Shown here in pieces: positions 7,645-16,850 of a stretch of 64,000 nt of DNA. The notes under the pieces are model-generated. The model worked only from the letters and a program-made list of their open reading frames with translations. It had not been told where the DNA came from and did no database searches. Source of the stretch: Oribacterium sp. oral taxon 078 str. F0262 (GTDB lineage Bacteria; Bacillota; Clostridia; Lachnospirales; Lachnospiraceae); contig NZ_GG729935.1 in the NCBI RefSeq assembly GCF_000160135.1, positions 216,186-280,185 on the forward strand, read 5' to 3'. A program made the position numbers and the translations under genes. Position 1 is the stretch's first letter. Each line of letters begins with the position of its first letter.

Positions 7645-10099
7645 ACAACAAGTCACCGAAGTCAAACTCCGAGAGCTCCTTCACGCTTTCCGTCTCCTCT
7701 TCATTCAGTCTGTCATTCAGGATTTCGCTGAGCTCCCGCGGATTTACGCCCCAGATCTCCGAGAGATTCTCCGCGATTCGGTCCTTTTCCTCCGCGCTGT
7801 AGTTCGAAAAAGCACGGCGCAGGAAGACAAGCGCCCGTCTGAATTCCTCCTCCGACAGACTGTCGAGATAGGAAGCAAGTCCCTCCCAGAGAGAGAGCCT
7901 TGCGATGATGGCGTAGTGATTTTTCAAGGACAGGCCCTCGAACCAGCCTGCCCCGAGCTCCGCCGGCATTCCGGGAGAGAGTCTCCTCGCAAGCTCCCGG
8001 GAGAGCTCCTCCGGGCTGAGCTCGGAAAGATCCAGGAGAAGAGCGGCGGAGAGACCGGATATCCGGGTGTTCCGATCATCAGAGAGCGCGACCTCCCGGA
8101 GCGCTTTCTTCCAGAGAGAGAAATTCAGTTCCTCCTGCTCGCTGAAAACCTCGTGGAGCTTCAGAAGATCCTCCGCAAGAAGAAGGGAGGCCGCCTCATC
8201 ACAGGCGGACTCCTCAAACAGCGTGAGGGAGGCACGGACTGTCAGGCGGCTTAGGATCGGAAGCAGGGGTCTCCTGTCCAGCTTCCGGATATCGCCGTAG
8301 CGAAGGAGACCCGAGAGGGAGCGGGAGGTATCTGCGATTTCTCTCATGGAGACAGCGGATACCGTTCTCTCATCCAGAAGGGAAAGCGCATTTTGGAGAA
8401 GCTCCGGCATCCCGCAGTAAAAGGCGGTCTCGATAAGAGAAGCGATCTCCGAAGCGGAGTTCGCATCCTGAAGCTTTTCCTGAAAGGCAAAGGCCGCGGC
8501 CTTTGCCACGCTGTCTCCCTTCAGTACAGCCTCCACGATCTGGATCTCCGCCTCCGGCGTCCATTGCAGCACCCAGTTCTCCGCCCAGGTCGCGTTCTCC
8601 TGCTCCCCTCCGGCGGGACGCGCGAAGTCGATTCCAAGAAGCAAAAGGCGATGCAGAAAGAAGGAGCGGTTTAGATCCAGGAAGGCACTCTCCTCTGACT
8701 TCACCCGAAGATTCTCTCTGAGATCCAGGCGGAGAGGCCTGGCCGTCATCTCCCGGTACTGCTCGAGGCGAAGCCGCCGAAGCTCGGAATAGAAGTCCTC
8801 CTGGATCGAGGTCCGGGAAAGACCTCCCGGGACCGAGCCGATCTTCGTCCCGATGTCTGCCGCGGCGAAGCCCAGGGCGAGCTCTCCGAAGCTCCCGTGC
8901 CCCATACAGCTCACTGCCGCGTCCCGGAGGTCCCCGTGGGTCGGAATCCTGCCGCCCCGCAGCGCGGCGAGGCTTTCCGCGAGAAGCATCGCTTCGATCA
9001 GCTCTGCGGAGGAAACGATGCCTCCGTGCTCCCGGAGCTTTTCCGAGAGCCGGCTCAGATAGGAAATCCCCGCGTAGGAGGGGTCCCCCCGCCGAAGCCC
9101 CTCAAAGAGAAGCTCGTAATAGGCGGGAGCACGGTTTCCCGCCCCATAGCCGGAACGGCTTGTGAGCCGGTAGTAGGAATAGGGCATGAGCGTCCTTTTT
9201 GCGGGAAGGTGCGGAAGGCGCTGAAGCTCCTGATCCGAGAGAGGAGGGCAGGAGGATGCCCTCTCTTCCTCCGAAGAAGCTGATCCGACACAGACCGCAT
9301 CGGTATGAAAGGCCCCCGTGATCACGGCGATCCGCTCCGCCGGAATCCCGGATGAGATCTCCTCTCGGATCACACGCCGCATATAGGCTTCCCGGATGAG
9401 ATTCTCCGCGCGCTCCTTCTGTCCGTCCTCCGAGAGCTCCCGGAGGCTTTCCCCGAAAAGGCGGCTCCCGGAAAGATAGGCGGAGAGATCGGCGCTTTGC
9501 TCCAAAACCCTCTCCCAGAAAAGCTCACTGTCCCCCTCCTCCGTCGCCCGGTCAAGGCGCTCCGAAAAGCTCCGCTTCGGAGCAGGGCCCTGATTCGGAG
9601 AAAAATCCCGGCTCAAAGAAGAATCCTGTCCCTCCCGGAGCAGGACATTCTCCTCCTCTTCCTTTTTCTGCATAAGCCCGAGCATGATCTCCGACGGAAG
9701 ATCAAAAAACGAGGAGCGCACTCCGTGCTCTTTGCACCAAAGAAGCGTCTGATACTCCGGGGAGTAGCGCGCAAAGGGATAAAGCAGCGTTCTGACCGGC
9801 GTGGAATCGCTGTAGGCCATGACGGCGAAGGGCGGCTCCAGCCCCGGATCCGAGAGATCGGAAAGCAGCTCGTTAAAATCGGCGGGCCCCTCGATCAGGA
9901 CGAGCTCCGGCTTCTGCTGATCCAGAAACTCCCCGACAAAATGTGCCCCCGCCGGAGACAGATGCCGGATGCCGAAGGCCCGGACCTCTCCTCTTCTTTC
10001 CTCTTTTCCTTCTCGCATAATTCTCCGCTTCGCTCTCTTCTCAATGATTCCGTGCCCTGCACTCCCGGTAGTTTGTACAGCACGAGAAATTGCTTTCAT
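7643..10099 (-). CDS. DUF5682-family (EreA/ChaN-like) protein of a MoxR operon (YehM-like)
   Basis: A large protein (up to 818 residues) with an N-terminal EreA/TraB-like pattern: AFGIRHLSPAGAHFV, LVLIEGPADF about 30 residues later, and VITGAFHTDAV near residue 270. These supply the His/Glu set seen in this superfamily. The rest is long and helical. It lies directly after the MoxR ATPase and before the VWA protein, as in yehM of E. coli-type clusters. The start is ambiguous. ATG 10099 has AAGGA upstream, but the first 27 codons come from a duplicated 33-bp block, so ATG 10018 with GGAG five bases upstream may be the original start. The biochemical role is unknown. Confidence 0.75.
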   Translation of the reverse strand: MKAISRAVQTTGSAGHGIIEKRAKRRIMREGKEERRGEVRAFGIRHLSPAGAHFVGEFLDQQKPELVLIEGPADFNELLSDLSDPGLEPPFAVMAYSDSTPVRTLLYPFARYSPEYQTLLWCKEHGVRSSFFDLPSEIMLGLMQKKEEEENVLLREGQDSSLSRDFSPNQGPAPKRSFSERLDRATEEGDSELFWERVLEQSADLSAYLSGSRLFGESLRELSEDGQKERAENLIREAYMRRVIREEISSGIPAERIAVITGAFHTDAVCVGSASSEEERASSCPPLSDQELQRLPHLPAKRTLMPYSYYRLTSRSGYGAGNRAPAYYELLFEGLRRGDPSYAGISYLSRLSEKLREHGGIVSSAELIEAMLLAESLAALRGGRIPTHGDLRDAAVSCMGHGSFGELALGFAAADIGTKIGSVPGGLSRTSIQEDFYSELRRLRLEQYREMTARPLRLDLRENLRVKSEESAFLDLNRSFFLHRLLLLGIDFARPAGGEQENATWAENWVLQWTPEAEIQIVEAVLKGDSVAKAAAFAFQEKLQDANSASEIASLIETAFYCGMPELLQNALSLLDERTVSAVSMREIADTSRSLSGLLRYGDIRKLDRRPLLPILSRLTVRASLTLFEESACDEAASLLLAEDLLKLHEVFSEQEELNFSLWKKALREVALSDDRNTRISGLSAALLLDLSELSPEELSRELARRLSPGMPAELGAGWFEGLSLKNHYAIIARLSLWEGLASYLDSLSEEEFRRALVFLRRAFSNYSAEEKDRIAENLSEIWGVNPRELSEILNDRLNEEETESVKELSEFDFGDLL

Positions 10100-10142
10100 T
10101 GTCTTTCCTTCTCAATGATTCAGCGCCCTGCACTCCCGGTAG
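10038..10142. repeat. 33-bp direct duplication spanning a gene junction
   Basis: The block ttctcaatgattc....ccctgcactcccggtag occurs at 10038-10071 and 10109-10142, period 71, with a short divergent stretch in the middle. One copy encodes the C-terminus of the MoxR ATPase (YRECRALNH). The other encodes extra N-terminal residues of the following gene (YRECR-equivalent in another frame, GSAGHGIIEKR). Confidence 0.75.
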
Positions 10143-11233
10143 AGCGGAAGCCACGCACCGCCCCGCTTTTTCATGATATTTTCCAGATACTCTTCCCAGA
10201 TCTTCTGATCCTTCCTGTCATCTTTCACCACAGCGCCCTGGAGCGCGGCCGCAAGATCCGCATCCGTCACCCCGCCGTCGCCGAAGCTCCCGGCAAGAGA
10301 CATGCTGTTTGCGAGGAGAGAGATCGCCTCCGCGGTGGATAGCACGGATCCCGTCGTCTTCACCTTCTGCTTTCCGTCCAGGCTCTGCCCAAGACGGAGC
10401 TCTCGAAAGACCGTACAGATCTTCCGGATGACCTCTTCCTCCGGGATCTTCGCGCTCAGATCCAGCCCCCTGGAGAGCTGTGTGATCCTCGTCCCCACGA
10501 TATCCATCTCCTCCTCCAGACTTTCCGGACTCGGGAGCAATACGATATTGAAGCGGCGCTTCAGGGCGGCGGACATCTCGTTCACGCCCCGGTCCCTCGT
10601 ATTCGCAGTCGCGATGATGGAAAAGCCCTTCCGAGCCGGGATCTCCTCGTTGAGCTCCGGGACGGAGACCCTCTTCTCGGAGAGGATGGAAATGAGGGCG
10701 TCCTGCACCTCCGAGGCGCAGCGGGAGATCTCCTCCAGCCTCGCGATCCTTCCTCCCTCCATGGCGCGGAAAATGGGGCTTTTCACCAGTGCCCTTTCCG
10801 TGGGCCCCTCCGCGATCAGCATCGCATAGTTCCAGGAGTAGCGGATCTGCTCCTCCGTAGTCCCCGCCGTGCCCTGTACGACACAGGTGGAATCCCCGTT
10901 GATCGCGGCGCTGAGATGCTCGGAGAGCCAGGACTTCGCCGTCCCCGGCTCCCCGATGAGAAGGAGGGCGCGGTCCGTGACCAGTGTCGCGATCGCGATC
11001 TCCACCGTGCGCTTCTTCCCGATATACTTCGGCGTGATATCGATATCCCCGCATTTTCCGCCGATAATATATCGGAGAACGGAGCGGGGCGACATGCGCC
11101 AGCCCTCCGGGATCTCATATTGCTCCGCCGCAATGAGGGCATCCAGTTCCTTCTGAAAAAGCTGCTCCGCCGGGAGCCGCTGCATTCTTTCCTCTGCCAT
11201 TCCCTGTCCTCGCTGATTCTGATCCTTTTCCAT
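10112..11233 (-). CDS. MoxR-family AAA+ ATPase (YehL-like)
   Basis: About 373 residues with a full AAA+ core: Walker A GEPGTAKSW near residue 95, a Walker B-like RLEEISRC near 165 (Glu-Glu in place of Asp-Glu), sensor 1 ATANTRDRG near 215 and the arginine finger in ALKRRF. MoxR ATPases of the YehL branch pair with VWA proteins in chaperone-like complexes. The ATG at 11233 overlaps the TGA of the upstream gene by one base (TGATG), indicating coupled translation; a GTG three bases earlier is also possible. It sits third in the five-gene cluster between the HEAT-like and DUF5682 genes. Confidence 0.9.
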   Translation of the reverse strand: MEKDQNQRGQGMAEERMQRLPAEQLFQKELDALIAAEQYEIPEGWRMSPRSVLRYIIGGKCGDIDITPKYIGKKRTVEIAIATLVTDRALLLIGEPGTAKSWLSEHLSAAINGDSTCVVQGTAGTTEEQIRYSWNYAMLIAEGPTERALVKSPIFRAMEGGRIARLEEISRCASEVQDALISILSEKRVSVPELNEEIPARKGFSIIATANTRDRGVNEMSAALKRRFNIVLLPSPESLEEEMDIVGTRITQLSRGLDLSAKIPEEEVIRKICTVFRELRLGQSLDGKQKVKTTGSVLSTAEAISLLANSMSLAGSFGDGGVTDADLAAALQGAVVKDDRKDQKIWEEYLENIMKKRGGAWLPLYRECRALNH

Positions 11234-13098
11234 CACATTTCCGATAGCGGCTCTCCCCGCTTAAGCTTCTCGATTCCCTCCCGAAGCCTCTTCCCCTGAG
11301 TCCCCGGAGAGAAACGCACCGCCCTGTCATAGAGCGTCTCCAGCTCTCCGATGAGCGCCTCGCGGCTGAGCGGAAGCTCCTCCGAGACGGTCCGCAGACA
11401 CCAGTGCTGATAATAGGAATATTCCTTCTTATAGCGCGCCTCACATCCGGAAAAGACCCCTCGAAAGTCCTTCCAGCCCCATTCCTTAAGACTCTGGACA
11501 TCCTCTGCCTGCACCGGCCGCCTCTTGATGCAGCGAAAGAGGAAGCCGGCGTAGAGGAGATCTCTCTCCGGGCAGGATGGCTCTCTCAGATCCTTTAAAA
11601 TCCTCTCGTAGCCCGCATGGGATCCCTCGCCCAGATAACGAATATATTTCTCCGGCATCTCATACTTGAGAAGAAGCGGATACCAGCGGGGATCCAGCTT
11701 CTCTTTTCGAAGTGCCTTTCGGGAAGAAAGTGTCGACAGCGCCTCGAATATCCCAACGATAGGGGAATTCTCCGGCGCCGGAAGCTCTCCTCCTCCGAAA
11801 AAGTCCTTCAGACCTCCGATCAGACCCTTTCCCCCCGAAAAATAGGGAGAGAAGCTCTCGTAGATCTCCGGAGCCGTTTTTTCCCTTAGGGCGAGAAGGA
11901 AACGATACTTCACAGAGCGCCCTTCGGAAACGCTCCCGGACAGCTTTTCCACAGCCTCTGAAAAGCGCGGGCTGAAGTTCCGGTAAAGTCCGTTTACAAG
12001 GTAAATCTCTCTCTCCTCCGGGACCAGGCTTCCCGAGCGGGGGAGCTGCAGGAGGAGCTTTTCGCTCTCCTTCCCCACGGCGGCTGTCCAAAGGGAGGGG
12101 AGATTCGATTTCCGAATCTCCTCCGAAGATCCCCTCTTCCCCTCTCCGGAGAAGCTCTGATATTCCTCCTCCATCTCCTCCGCGAGGAGATCGGAGACCC
12201 AGTCCTGTCCGCTTCCTCTGATCAGCCGGATCCCCTTCTTCGGATCCTTTCGGAAGATCTCCGTGATGTAATCCTTGGATGCCGGGAAATTGCTGAGCGC
12301 CTTGAGCGCGCTCTCCCGCATGCTTCCCCGCTCCGTCAGGGAGAGCTCCTTGAGGATGGTGAAATTCTCCTCGGAAGAGCCAAGAGCAAGAATCGCCTCC
12401 GCCCGGAGCTCTCCCTTCGCCTCCTTCACAAGGCGAAGATAAAAGGGATTTTCCTCTGCCTTCCCGATCTCCTCTATGATGTGAAAGCGGCGGAGCATCT
12501 CCTTTCCCCCGGACTCCGGATCAAAGCCGTCCTTTAAAAGCGGAAGGATCTCCCTCCCCTCCTCCTTCAGCCAGCCCTCGATCATATCCGCAATCTCCGA
12601 GTAAGAATCCCCGAGACCGGAGATCAGCCTTCTCCGGAGCCGATAGTCCTGAAAAAGCTCCGGACTGTCCCGTCTCGCTTTTTTTAAAAGCTCATATCTC
12701 CCGCTTCCCCTCGTCGTGAGCGCACTGAGAAGGGGAGAGAGCTGCCGGTAGCCGGGCGGAGAATAGAGTCCCTCCGGCACCGTCTCCTGATCCTCCACCG
12801 CTTCTCCACGGGGAAGCGGAGAAAGCTCCCCCTCTCCCCCGGAATGCGCCTGCGTGACAAGAACCGCCGAAAGCAGCGCAAGAAGGTCGAGGAGCTGATC
12901 TGCCCTCTCCTCCTCCGGCGCACTCAGAAGAGCGCGCCCTCTCTCCTCGATTTGACGAAATACGGGAGCCGCTTTACTGAGAAGAGCCGTGTTCTCCACC
13001 GCCCTTTGCAGCCGAAAATCCTCCGGAAGAAGCTTAACTCCCGCGATAGCCGCCTGCTCAAGCCTCTCCCTTAAATCATAGATCGCTTCCAGATTCAT
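11233..13098 (-). CDS. HEAT-like helical protein of the MoxR operon (DUF5691-like)
   Basis: A 621-residue, almost entirely helical protein. Short helical pairs recur, for example ELRAEAILALGSSEENFTIL and RGSMRESALKALSNFPASKD around residues 230-285, which look like HEAT repeats. There is no signal peptide or membrane segment, so it is probably cytoplasmic. Its position between the SWIM and MoxR genes fits the DUF5691-type member of such clusters, a likely scaffold for the ATPase. The ATG at 13098 sits after an 85 bp gap from the SWIM gene; its stop is coupled to the MoxR start. The exact family is inferred from context. Confidence 0.7.
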   Translation of the reverse strand: MNLEAIYDLRERLEQAAIAGVKLLPEDFRLQRAVENTALLSKAAPVFRQIEERGRALLSAPEEERADQLLDLLALLSAVLVTQAHSGGEGELSPLPRGEAVEDQETVPEGLYSPPGYRQLSPLLSALTTRGSGRYELLKKARRDSPELFQDYRLRRRLISGLGDSYSEIADMIEGWLKEEGREILPLLKDGFDPESGGKEMLRRFHIIEEIGKAEENPFYLRLVKEAKGELRAEAILALGSSEENFTILKELSLTERGSMRESALKALSNFPASKDYITEIFRKDPKKGIRLIRGSGQDWVSDLLAEEMEEEYQSFSGEGKRGSSEEIRKSNLPSLWTAAVGKESEKLLLQLPRSGSLVPEEREIYLVNGLYRNFSPRFSEAVEKLSGSVSEGRSVKYRFLLALREKTAPEIYESFSPYFSGGKGLIGGLKDFFGGGELPAPENSPIVGIFEALSTLSSRKALRKEKLDPRWYPLLLKYEMPEKYIRYLGEGSHAGYERILKDLREPSCPERDLLYAGFLFRCIKRRPVQAEDVQSLKEWGWKDFRGVFSGCEARYKKEYSYYQHWCLRTVSEELPLSREALIGELETLYDRAVRFSPGTQGKRLREGIEKLKRGEPLSEM

Positions 13099-13183
13099 AA
13101 AAATCCTCTTCTTTTTCGGAAACTCCGCTTCCCTTTAGCTCGCTTTTTGGCATCTCTCTCCTGCAAAATGCCCCGCCGCGACA

Positions 13184-14137
13184 TCAAAACATCAGGCGGA
13201 CGATCCCCTGCTCTGTCACAATACTCCGCGGCAAAAGCAGGAGCTCCTCTCCCTTCCTTTCGTAGCAGACCAGGCCAAAGAGCACCTGCTCCCGGAAAAG
13301 CCCGGGATAGGGGAGCGCCCTGAGGGAAAAAAGCGCGGTATCGTTCCCCGCATCCTCTGAAAGCCGGATTCTCTCCCCCAGCCTGTCCTCGAGATAGAGC
13401 TTTCCCTCTCCGCTTTCCCCGATCCGCTTATAATGGATGAGGATCCCGAAAGTATTGTCGGAGAGTGTATTTTTCAGCTGTGCCTTCGCCTTCTTCAGCG
13501 CCTCCCGAAGCTCCGTCTCTGAAAAGGAGCGAATCCGGGAGAAGCTCTCCGGCGGGATCTCCCCGAGAGAGGCTTTTTCCCAGCGAATTCTCCGGAGCTC
13601 TCCCTCCGCGGCGGGATAGATGCTCACGCTCTCCGCTCTTAAGAGCGAAAAGGAGCTGTCCTCCGAGCGGATATACTTCGCGGCCTTCTCCGGGCGGTAG
13701 TTCGCGCTGTAGGAAATCTCCCCGTCCCTCAGATCGATCCAGTAGGCAAGATCCGTATAGAGCTTCTCCACGGGATCATAGCGCTCCTCAAAGGAGAGCT
13801 GAACGAGCTCCGCATTCTCCTTTTTCAGCCCGAGGGCGTTCAGCTCTTCCAGCCTCCAGATCCCTCCGAGCGCCTCATAGAGAAGATTATCGTCCGCCTC
13901 CGGACTATCGCTTTGAAGCCTCTTCTTTAAGTATTCCTCCGATCTCCGGCCCAGATATCGGAGCTTCGTGAGATAGGAGAGTGCCTCCCTGTAGCGCTCC
14001 CCGGGATCCTCCCCCCTTCCCCGCGCTCTGGCAGCGCTCCAGCACAAAAAGGAGCTTCCGAAAAAGAAGCTGGGGACCCGGCAGATAATAATCTCCCAGC
14101 TGCCGGGCGAGCTCCTTATAGTCCTTAAGCGGCGCAC
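13184..14137 (-). CDS. C-terminal part of the SWIM protein, out of frame with its N-terminus
   Basis: The real coding content begins about 14016, where RGEDPGERYREALSYLTKLR continues the upstream gene after a one-base shift. The first 36 or so residues of the open frame (MRRLRTIRSS and on) are a shadow of the other frame. The remaining 280 residues are mixed alpha/beta and end with the stop at 13184. Together with 14016-14651 it would make one protein of about 490 residues, the usual length for a SWIM protein of this cluster. It is either a broken gene, a phase-variable one or a sequence error. Confidence 0.65.
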   Translation of the reverse strand: MRRLRTIRSSPGSWEIIICRVPSFFFGSSFLCWSAARARGRGEDPGERYREALSYLTKLRYLGRRSEEYLKKRLQSDSPEADDNLLYEALGGIWRLEELNALGLKKENAELVQLSFEERYDPVEKLYTDLAYWIDLRDGEISYSANYRPEKAAKYIRSEDSSFSLLRAESVSIYPAAEGELRRIRWEKASLGEIPPESFSRIRSFSETELREALKKAKAQLKNTLSDNTFGILIHYKRIGESGEGKLYLEDRLGERIRLSEDAGNDTALFSLRALPYPGLFREQVLFGLVCYERKGEELLLLPRSIVTEQGIVRLMF

Positions 14138-14651
14138 TGGAAAGCGCGGCGAGTCCGCTTCCGAGAAGACGGTCCGTAAGCGCCTTTAAAAGCGCCAGCC
14201 CCTCGAGCTGCTTTTTGAGCTTTCTGGTCCTCGCAGCCTTCCCGGCCGCGCTCAGCTTCTTCGGCTTTGCCTCTCCCTCTGCTGCCTTCTCCTCCTTCTT
14301 TTTCTCCCTGGCCGAGAGCTTCCTCTGCTTCTCCAGGATATCCTCCGGAATTTCGCAAAGCTCAAAGTCCTTCTTCGCCGCCATCTCAAACATCAGGGCA
14401 ATGCTGTGCTTACAGGGAAACTGCCTGCTCGGGCAGGAGCAGCGAAATACCGGGGCCGCGCCCTCCTCGAAGAAAACGGAAACCCTGTAATTATTCTTCC
14501 CCGATCCCTTGCATTCCCCGCCGTAATAGCGCTCATCCTCGGAGCGCATCCTCCTCACAAAGCCGCCGGATCCGGAGATTTTCCGTCCATTTGAAAGCGC
14601 ATTCTGGTTCGGCGCCGCCGCTGTGATTTCCTCTTCGCTGAATGTTCTCAT
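13905..14651 (-). CDS. N-terminal part of a SWIM zinc-finger protein (YehQ-like), frameshifted
   Basis: The SWIM zinc-binding motif C-x-C-x(6)-C-x-H is clear in FRCSCPSRQFPCKHSIALMF near residues 69-88, followed by a lysine-rich linker and helices (ELARQLGDYYLPGPQLLFRK). The sensible protein runs to about LERCQSA. At the C6/G6 run 14011-14016 the frame then departs into a low-complexity tail. Removing one G restores a single frame with the next ORF. SWIM proteins open the YehLMPQ-type cluster and probably bind nucleic acid or partner proteins. The ATG at 14651 is the first of the operon; a 25-bp stretch with no obvious promoter precedes it. Confidence 0.75.
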   Translation of the reverse strand: MRTFSEEEITAAAPNQNALSNGRKISGSGGFVRRMRSEDERYYGGECKGSGKNNYRVSVFFEEGAAPVFRCSCPSRQFPCKHSIALMFEMAAKKDFELCEIPEDILEKQRKLSAREKKKEEKAAEGEAKPKKLSAAGKAARTRKLKKQLEGLALLKALTDRLLGSGLAALSSAPLKDYKELARQLGDYYLPGPQLLFRKLLFVLERCQSAGKGGGSRGALQGGTLLSHEAPISGPEIGGILKEEASKR

Positions 14652-14916
14652 CCTCTTCCCTCAGATCTCATCGTCCCTTCACCCGCACTGCCTAAGGCCA
14701 TCCGCCGTCCGAAAGCCCCCATCCATCCCGCCCGGCAAAAAATGTCCTTAAGGGAACGGCAGATCCCCACGTTCCCTTCGCATTCACATTAAAACACATA
14801 TTCCCCGTATCATCAATACTTCGCTGCGGCCATAAGTCTTTATGATGCTGACGGGGCTCTGTCGAGCCGTCCTGCCGCTCTTCCTGGCGCTTTTCCTGCT
14901 GTTTGTCTGCCTGGCG

Positions 14917-15235
14917 CAGGACGCTCTCGCTTCGGCTGCCGCAGCCAGCGGCGCATAAGCGATCTTTAAAAACCAGATCGCTAAACGCCGGGGCGGCAGA
15001 CGACCTGTGCCTAGACAGACAAAGCAGCAGAGCGGCAATCTAAACCGATAAGCCGAGTCACTGAGCGTAGAAGTCTGCCATCAGGCAGACTCGGAGCGTC
15101 CTTGACCACTTCTCGGAGAGAAGTGCCTCACGAAGGGAGGTCGGCTGAAGCCACCCGGGCGAAGCCGAGTCCTTAAACGCCGGGGCGGCAGACGGCCTGC
15201 TTATGGGCCGGCAAAGCGTCAGGGCGGCAAAATAT
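14917..15235 (-). repeat. Structured intergenic repeat, Y + X + Z modules, minus orientation
   Basis: The Y module (14917-15020) contains AGCGATCT...AGATCGCT and CCGGGGCGGCAGACG. The X module (15064-15171) matches 7401-7510 in reverse complement, with loop change TTC to TCC in the long hairpin. A Z-type tail CGCCGGGGCGGCAGACGGCC follows. It fills most of the 812 bp between the SWIM gene and the next gene. I see no gene in 14652-14916 or 15236-15463; the latter holds a small TCTCCCGAAGGGAGA hairpin. Confidence 0.8.
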
Positions 15236-15463
15236 GGACAGCTGTTGTTGAAGCGGAATCTTCAATGGAGAAAACTGTCTCCCGAAGGGAGATCGTAAAC
15301 CGACGGCAAAAATTCAATTCACGAAACAAACTTGATATTATCCATACAATTTTCCATTTACGGATAATCAGCTGTAAAAATAAAAAAGAGGGAGAAATCT
15401 TCTGACATTTCAAGCAGAAAGGATCTCCCTCATATTCCGAACTTTCCATATCTCATTTTGACT

Positions 15464-15973
15464 TTAAGCATTCCTTTCATCAGATGCTTCCACGATATAA
15501 TGTTCCTTTGATTCTTCTCGTTTTGCAAGGAGTTCTTCTCTCCTTTTCCATATCAAAAAAGCTATGATCGTGATTATAATATAGTTTACCGCCAGATTTG
15601 CGAGATTATGGTTTAACAGAGGGAAAAGATAGACTTGTTTCTTCGCAACAAAGCAGCTTGCCAAGATGGAATAAACTGCCATGGAACTTATAAATGAAAT
15701 GGCGAAGTTTAGAATTTTCCCAATGAACCCAAGTTTTCGATGAATGATTTTAAACAGAACAGAATATATCACGACCGCCAATATACCAGCTAACACATCC
15801 CAGAAATAAACTGCATTTCCGGACGAGAATCTCACCGAAAAATAGTAGTGCGTATAATACCAACTTGCAATAAATATGGTAAGCTTATCCATTGAAAAAA
15901 GGCTAGTTTTTACTAATTTCGCCACTGCAAACAGAATAAGGCCCAGCCATGCGGCTACAATAATAATTCCCAT
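15464..15973 (-). CDS. Small multi-pass membrane protein, unknown function
   Basis: A 169-residue protein with four likely membrane helices (around residues 3-22, 57-80, 87-110 and 125-147) and a charged cytoplasmic tail KRREELLAKREESKEHYIVE. A strong AAGGAGG lies seven bases before the ATG. The DNA is much more AT-rich than the operons on either side and is flanked by structured repeats, suggesting acquisition. I do not recognise the family. Confidence 0.7.
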   Translation of the reverse strand: MGIIIVAAWLGLILFAVAKLVKTSLFSMDKLTIFIASWYYTHYYFSVRFSSGNAVYFWDVLAGILAVVIYSVLFKIIHRKLGFIGKILNFAISFISSMAVYSILASCFVAKKQVYLFPLLNHNLANLAVNYIIITIIAFLIWKRREELLAKREESKEHYIVEASDERNA

Positions 15974-16506
15974 ATCACTTCCTCCTTCTCTAACAGTTTT
16001 ATTTTTTAGTATAACACTCCTTATACATACTCACATAGCGTGATGGGATTGCGGTAGATATAATACTTTCGCTGATCCAGCTCAATTCTGATAATATGAT
16101 CTTCTGTGCGAGAAGGTGTTTATAGAAAAAGATCAGAAAACAAGATGGACCTTCCGCAGCGCCAGATACCGGTAACGATTTTGATTTATCCATTCCACAT
16201 ATTATATAAATGAAACGATCAAGGTAACAAACACGTTTTATATATACATTCACCTCAAACTTTTGGCGCATTCGTCCTAAGTATGATGGGAATATAGCAT
16301 GAGGATGTGAACAAATCAATATGACACAGCTCCCGCGACGGCGTAAGTTTACTGTAGAATTCGATAGTGTGAGAACCTCCTTTCTGGGATTCCGGGAGAC
16401 ACGGTTCTGAGTCCAGAGAGGCATTTCTTATTTCAAAGATAAGTGCCTTCCGGGCGAAGCCGAGAGAGATGAGATTCTGCCGATTTTTGCCGCCGATCCG
16501 ACGCTT
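15974..16506. other. AT-rich gene-free stretch
   Basis: An open frame exists on the minus strand (15999-16424) but lacks a credible ribosome site and known features, so I leave it out. Bases 16335-16375 closely resemble 21644-21684 (both read RRRKFTV-FD-VR in translation), a hint of a shared element remnant. A scrap of X-module sequence lies at about 16441-16466. Confidence 0.4.
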
Positions 16507-16715
16507 TGACCGTCGAAAAGCAGGCCGTCTTCCGCCCCGGCGCTTAAGGACTCGGCTTCGCCCGGGTGGCTTCAGCCGACCTCCCTTCGGGATGCACTTC
16601 TCTCCGAGAAGTGGTCAAGGACGCTCCGAGTCTGCCTGATGGCAGACTTCTACGCTTACGCGCCGCTGGCCGCGGCAGCCGGAGCGAGAACGTCCTGTGT
16701 TAAACGGGCAAACGG
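16507..16715 (+). repeat. Structured intergenic repeat, X module followed by Y half-module, plus orientation
   Basis: GCAGGCCGTCTTCCGCCCCG leads into an X module (16549-16657), then directly into ACGCGCCGCTGGCCGCGGCA and the GGAGCGAGAACGTCCTG end of the Y module. The stem partner in CTCCCTTCGGGATG is partly changed, and the long hairpin loop reads TCC. Confidence 0.8.
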
Positions 16716-16772
16716 CGGATCGAAACACTCCTATCTAATTCTAAGGCCGAATCTCGAGTACAGAGCACAGCG

Positions 16773-16797
16773 AAAAAAGGGCGGCCAATGGCCGCCC
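16773..16797 (-). terminator. Rho-independent terminator of the amino-acid ABC operon
   Basis: On the minus strand a perfect GGGCGGCC/GGCCGCCC stem with a three-base loop is followed by TTTTTT. It lies about 55 bp after the ATPase gene stop. Confidence 0.9.
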
Positions 16798-16850
16798 GAA
16801 AATCTCATCCCTGAAAAGCCCGAAAAAGCTTTCCCCTTTTGAAGCTCAAA

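Noticed and set aside
15999-16424. A 141-codon minus-strand frame
   Set aside because: No credible ribosome site, no domain, overlaps a short repeat found elsewhere; composition looks non-coding.
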